Source: Lachnospiraceae bacterium AM93-12TA
Lineage (GTDB): Bacteria; Bacillota; Clostridia; Lachnospirales; Lachnospiraceae
Assembly (NCBI GenBank): GCA_027698105.1
Contig: JAQERH010000047.1
Location: forward strand, 1 to 16,589
Direction: 5' to 3'
DNA: 16,589 nucleotides
Shown here: positions 13,732 to 16,589 of the stretch, piece by piece
Position numbering within the stretch: position 1 is the first letter of the stretch
Layout: each line of letters opens with the position of its first letter
The notes under the pieces: generated by a model
Told to the model about the DNA's origin: nothing
Database searches by the model: none
The model's input: only the letters and a program-made list of their open reading frames with translations
Position numbers and translations under genes: made by a program

Positions 13732-14952
13732 CTAGTCTAAAACCGGTGTCCACGCAATGGACATGATCTCGTCTACATCATCCATGTTCTGAATCAGGCC
13801 CAGTCTTACATATCTCTCTACCACGTCTCTCAGGGAAACCTCTGTGAAATCCTGGTCCAGACCAAACTGAAGGGAGTTGTTAAGCATTACGTTCATCTCG
13901 TAGCTTCCGCCGTTCCAGCCCTGGTCAAGAAGCATCTGTGTAGCCTCTTCTGGGTTGTCACGCATATAGGCATGTGCCTTCTGAACTGCCTGTGTCACCT
14001 TCTTTGCAATTACCGGATTCTTTTTTACGAAAGTACGGTTCATGGCAATAACGCAGCAGTTCTCATCCTGGAAGTCCTCATCCAGCAGGGAACGTACACA
14101 TTTCAGTGTGCCGTCCTTTACTAAGCCGTAAGCAAATGTATCGGAAAGCAGAGCTGCGGAAATCTCTCCGTTTGCCATTGCCTTCAGGCAGGCGTCTGCA
14201 GATACTGCAGTAATATTTACATCCTCCTGCGGATTGATGCCGTCAGCATCCAGAAGCAGGCATGTGATGTTGTAGTCAGACTTACCGATTCCGTTAGGAG
14301 CAGAGATAGCAGTTCCCTTCAGATCCTCTGTTGTGTTGTACTCGCTGTCAGCTAATACGTATAAGGACTTACAGCCAATGTGAGCGCCGCCTACGAAAGT
14401 AAGATCTACATTGTTTGTAATCGGAACCAGCATGGTTGCAATGTGGCCTACTGCAACGGTTGCCTGGTTGCTTCCCAGAGCCTCTGTATAGGAGTTACCC
14501 TTTACTCCCTCAGACTCCAGTCCGGCTTCCTCATAATATCCAAGGTGAGCAGCAACTGTAGGTCCAGCTGTACATCCATCTGCCATGTAGTAGAGGATCT
14601 TCTGTCCGTATGCAGGCTCTTTCTTCATAGCCTCTAACTCTTCTGCTGTAGGTGTCAGATCGAAGTCTGCCATCTGGATTGCACGTCCCTCAATATCAAC
14701 CGGAGTAAACATAGCCTCCCATTTTCCGGAAGTAGATGCCTCGAAGGAATCCATATGCTCCGCTGTGTTTTCCTGGTCTACCTTTACGTCCTCGTCAACT
14801 CCCATGTCGATCTGGCCGTCATTATTTGTATCTCCGGCAATTCCCTGCTTCGGTTCTGTTTCCTGTGGCTTTTCTGCCGGCTTGCTGCCGCATGCTGTCA
14901 TGCTGCATGCCAGTGTTAAAGCCAGTAATGATGCTGTAAGTTTCTTCTTCAT
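13732..14952 (-). CDS. SsuA/NMT1-like substrate-binding lipoprotein
   Basis: The 406-residue protein starts behind AAAGGAGAGAGG. A lipoprotein signal ends at C21 (SMTAC). A low-complexity linker with an EF-hand-like loop DTNNDGQID (41-49) follows. From about residue 115 the sequence fits the NMT1/THI5/SsuA periplasmic-binding fold: TAGPTVAAHLGYYEEAGLE, then DLTFVGGAHIG, then LKGTAISAPNG, and so on. Family members bind sulfonates, nitrate, taurine or thiamine precursors; the substrate cannot be told here. It is about 70-90 residues longer than usual because of the N-terminal extension. It is the last gene of the importer operon. Confidence 0.88.
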   Translation of the reverse strand: MKKKLTASLLALTLACSMTACGSKPAEKPQETEPKQGIAGDTNNDGQIDMGVDEDVKVDQENTAEHMDSFEASTSGKWEAMFTPVDIEGRAIQMADFDLTPTAEELEAMKKEPAYGQKILYYMADGCTAGPTVAAHLGYYEEAGLESEGVKGNSYTEALGSNQATVAVGHIATMLVPITNNVDLTFVGGAHIGCKSLYVLADSEYNTTEDLKGTAISAPNGIGKSDYNITCLLLDADGINPQEDVNITAVSADACLKAMANGEISAALLSDTFAYGLVKDGTLKCVRSLLDEDFQDENCCVIAMNRTFVKKNPVIAKKVTQAVQKAHAYMRDNPEEATQMLLDQGWNGGSYEMNVMLNNSLQFGLDQDFTEVSLRDVVERYVRLGLIQNMDDVDEIMSIAWTPVLD

Positions 14953-14982
14953 CGTTTCCTCTCTCCTTTATAATTTTATCTA

Positions 14983-14999
14983 AAATCGCGGTGCGATTT
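14983..14999 (-). promoter_or_regulatory. Intercistronic hairpin between ATPase and lipoprotein genes
   Basis: AAATCGC and GCGATTT form a perfect 7-bp stem with a 3-nt loop in the 62-bp gap. It is not followed by a real T run. Such hairpins often stabilise or process the message so that the binding protein is made in excess, which is inference here. Confidence 0.45.
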
Positions 15000-15014
15000 C
15001 AAACACATGGTAAT

Positions 15015-15788
15015 CTACTGACGCTTTCCTCCAAAGTGAAGGGTGTTGAGAATTTCATTTCTGTACTCCACAAACTGTGCGGAGGAACGGTCTCTTGGAA
15101 ATTCCTCGTCTATTTTAATGTCAGCCACAATACGTCCCGGATTTGCGTCCATCACCAGCACACGGGTTCCCATATAGATGGCCTCGTCCACATCATGCGT
15201 CACCATCAGGGCCAGCTGCTTCGTATCTGCCCACATGCTTAGAATCTCATCCTGCATATTCATACGGGTGAAGGCATCCAGCGCTCCTAAGGGCTCGTCT
15301 AACAGAAGGATCTCCGGCTCATTGATCAGGGAACGGACCAGAGCTACTCTCTGGGCCATACCGCCTGAAAGCTGTCCCGGATAGTCATCCTTAAACTGTT
15401 CCAGACCGATGACTTGGAGCATTCTCTGAACCTTGTGCTCATTTCCCTTCAGCTTTCCCTGCATTTCCAGGCTGAAGCCGATATTTTTCTCTACTGTCAG
15501 CCACGGAAACAGAGTCGGTTTCTGAAATACCATGCCCCGGTTTGGATCCGGGCCCTCAATCTCCTGATCATTTACAGTAACCTTTCCCAAAGTCGGCATA
15601 ATCAAGCCTGCCACCAGACGGAGAATCGTGGATTTTCCGCATCCCGAAGGGCCTACCAGAGAAATAAACTCTCCGCTTTCCATGGAAACATTAATATCAT
15701 ACAGCGCATGGGTTACGTCATCACTCTCTACCTTTGCGAACACCTTGCTTACATTGTCAAGCTTTAATGTAACTTTTCTATTTTCCAT
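15015..15788 (-). CDS. SsuB/TauB-like ABC importer ATPase
   Basis: This 257-residue ATPase has all motifs: Walker A GPSGCGKS (46-53), Q-loop Q89 (VFQKPTLFPWLTV), signature LSGGM (140-144), Walker B ILLLDEP (160-166) and switch H198 (VTHDVDEAIYMGTRV). The PTLFPWLTVEKNI segment is typical for the nitrate, sulfonate and taurine importer group. The signature has Met after LSGG where Gln is usual in LSGGQ, a tolerated change. Its ATG shares one base with the permease stop (TAATG), with GGAG in front, so the genes are coupled. Confidence 0.93.
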   Translation of the reverse strand: MENRKVTLKLDNVSKVFAKVESDDVTHALYDINVSMESGEFISLVGPSGCGKSTILRLVAGLIMPTLGKVTVNDQEIEGPDPNRGMVFQKPTLFPWLTVEKNIGFSLEMQGKLKGNEHKVQRMLQVIGLEQFKDDYPGQLSGGMAQRVALVRSLINEPEILLLDEPLGALDAFTRMNMQDEILSMWADTKQLALMVTHDVDEAIYMGTRVLVMDANPGRIVADIKIDEEFPRDRSSAQFVEYRNEILNTLHFGGKRQ

Positions 15789-16564
15789 TATTTTTCAACT
15801 CCATTCTGCCAGCGAAGTACATGACGCTTAATCCTCTCAAGCACTTTGGTAACAAGAGTAAAGATCAGGCAGATCACAAACAGCGCTGCAAATACCTTGT
15901 CATAGCTTGCCCATCCTGTCTGCCATGTCATATACCATCCAAGTCCTGCCTTTACACCCAGCATCTCGGCTATCATAATAGCTACACAGGAGGAACTCAT
16001 GGCCTGGGTGCAGCCCTGAAGAATCGACGGCATGGCATGTGGAATCGCTACCCGGAACACAAGCTGTCTTTTGCTGGCTCCCAGCGTTTTTGCAGCCTCA
16101 AAAAAGTCTTTGTCCACATTAGAAATACCGGTCAGTGAAGCAACTGTAACTGCAAACCAGGATCCCAGCGCAATGATAAAGACGGCTCCAGCAAATAAGG
16201 AACTGGCAATTACCATAATAACCGGAATCCAGGTGGAGGTAGGAATCGGCCCCAGGAATTTAATCACCGGATCCACCCAGTAGCGTACTTTTTTAGAGTA
16301 GCCGCAGGTAATTCCCGTTACCAGTCCCAGGCTGACGCCAATACAGTAGCCGATCATAAGAAGACGCAATGTATGAAGGGTACACTCAATCAGCTTCGGA
16401 TAATCTGATACAAACGCATTGATAATAAAGTTCATACAGGGTACGAAGGGCTGTGTCAGAATACCTGTTTTCAGGGTCAGATAGTCATATAATGTGAGAA
16501 GCAGAAATAATGCGGAGCACAGAGGTGCTTCATAGCGGGAGACCGTTTCAAGTTTTGTGTAAAC
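15788..16564 (-). CDS. SsuC-like ABC importer permease, start not found
   Basis: The conserved part has the importer EAA loop (EAAKTLGASKRQLVFRVAIP), several membrane helices and the GLGWYM end segment, as in SsuC/TauC. The first ATG in frame (16435) has no ribosome site and would leave 215 residues without the first helix. The 43 codons before it read RYEAPLCSALFLLLTLYDYL and so on, which is a typical first membrane helix, giving 258 residues, the normal length. They contain no ATG, GTG or TTG and are bounded by TGA (16565-16567) next to a T6 run. So either a frameshift separates the true start, beyond the window edge, or the gene is damaged. Confidence 0.75.
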   Translation of the reverse strand, partial: VYTKLETVSRYEAPLCSALFLLLTLYDYLTLKTGILTQPFVPCMNFIINAFVSDYPKLIECTLHTLRLLMIGYCIGVSLGLVTGITCGYSKKVRYWVDPVIKFLGPIPTSTWIPVIMVIASSLFAGAVFIIALGSWFAVTVASLTGISNVDKDFFEAAKTLGASKRQLVFRVAIPHAMPSILQGCTQAMSSSCVAIMIAEMLGVKAGLGWYMTWQTGWASYDKVFAALFVICLIFTLVTKVLERIKRHVLRWQNGVEK

Positions 16565-16589
16565 TCAAAAAACTGATATAAGATATGTC

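Noticed and set aside
13427..13766. Plus-strand frames over the 51-bp repeat
   Set aside because: They have no ribosome sites and run through a terminator and a hairpin.
1..16589. CRISPR array, tRNA or rRNA genes
   Set aside because: No regularly spaced repeats with unique spacers and no tRNA-like or rRNA-like segments were seen by eye; the 51-bp and 167-bp repeats have no spacers.

Overview
The window looks like a chromosome segment from a gut-type clostridium, most likely Lachnospiraceae. The reasons are strong GGAGG-type ribosome sites, moderate base composition, and gene families common in that group: ISL3 and IS256 transposases, a DUF4418 protein, an OmpR-type two-component system with an FtsX-type ABC exporter, and an SsuABC-like importer. 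The taxon is an inference. Almost every gene is on the minus strand.

Region 1 (1 to about 6.9 kb) is AT-rich accessory DNA. It holds the N-terminal part of an SprT-like metalloprotein that runs off the left edge, a 49-residue membrane peptide with its own promoter and terminator, a gene-poor stretch with a 167-bp tandem duplication, and a run of small winged-helix and HTH genes. One of these, at 2494-2711, is frameshifted at an A5 run. Then comes an ISL3 remnant, and after it a compact three-gene operon: an XRE repressor, an ImmA/IrrE metallopeptidase and a PIN-like nuclease. This operon has a clear promoter, a candidate palindromic operator and a strong terminator. A decayed IS256 transposase lies on its other side. 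Insertion-sequence remnants on both sides and the gene content suggest a toxin-antitoxin or phage-defence module. It is the best candidate here for an undescribed system.

Region 2 (6.9 to 8.7 kb) is a two-gene unit. A small class I SAM-dependent methyltransferase overlaps a 392-residue HNH-nuclease protein by 46 bases. The pairing suggests a modification and nuclease, or toxin-type, function, but this is unproven.

Region 3 (8.7 to 13.4 kb) is more GC-rich and looks like resident chromosome. A response regulator and sensor kinase overlap, and are followed by DUF4418, an FtsX/MacB-like permease and its ATPase. A weak promoter with two AATGYCAC direct repeats 11 bp apart lies just upstream of DUF4418, as expected for an OmpR-family target. 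The predicted extracytoplasmic parts of the kinase, DUF4418 and the permease carry unusual cysteine motifs, so a metal or redox signal is plausible.

Region 4 (13.4 to 16.6 kb) is an SsuCBA-like importer in the order permease, ATPase, lipoprotein. The permease has no recognisable start codon for its first transmembrane helix. The lipoprotein has an EF-hand-like loop near its N-terminus. Its gene is followed by a long AT-rich hairpin and a 51-bp tandem repeat that would encode 17-residue repeats.
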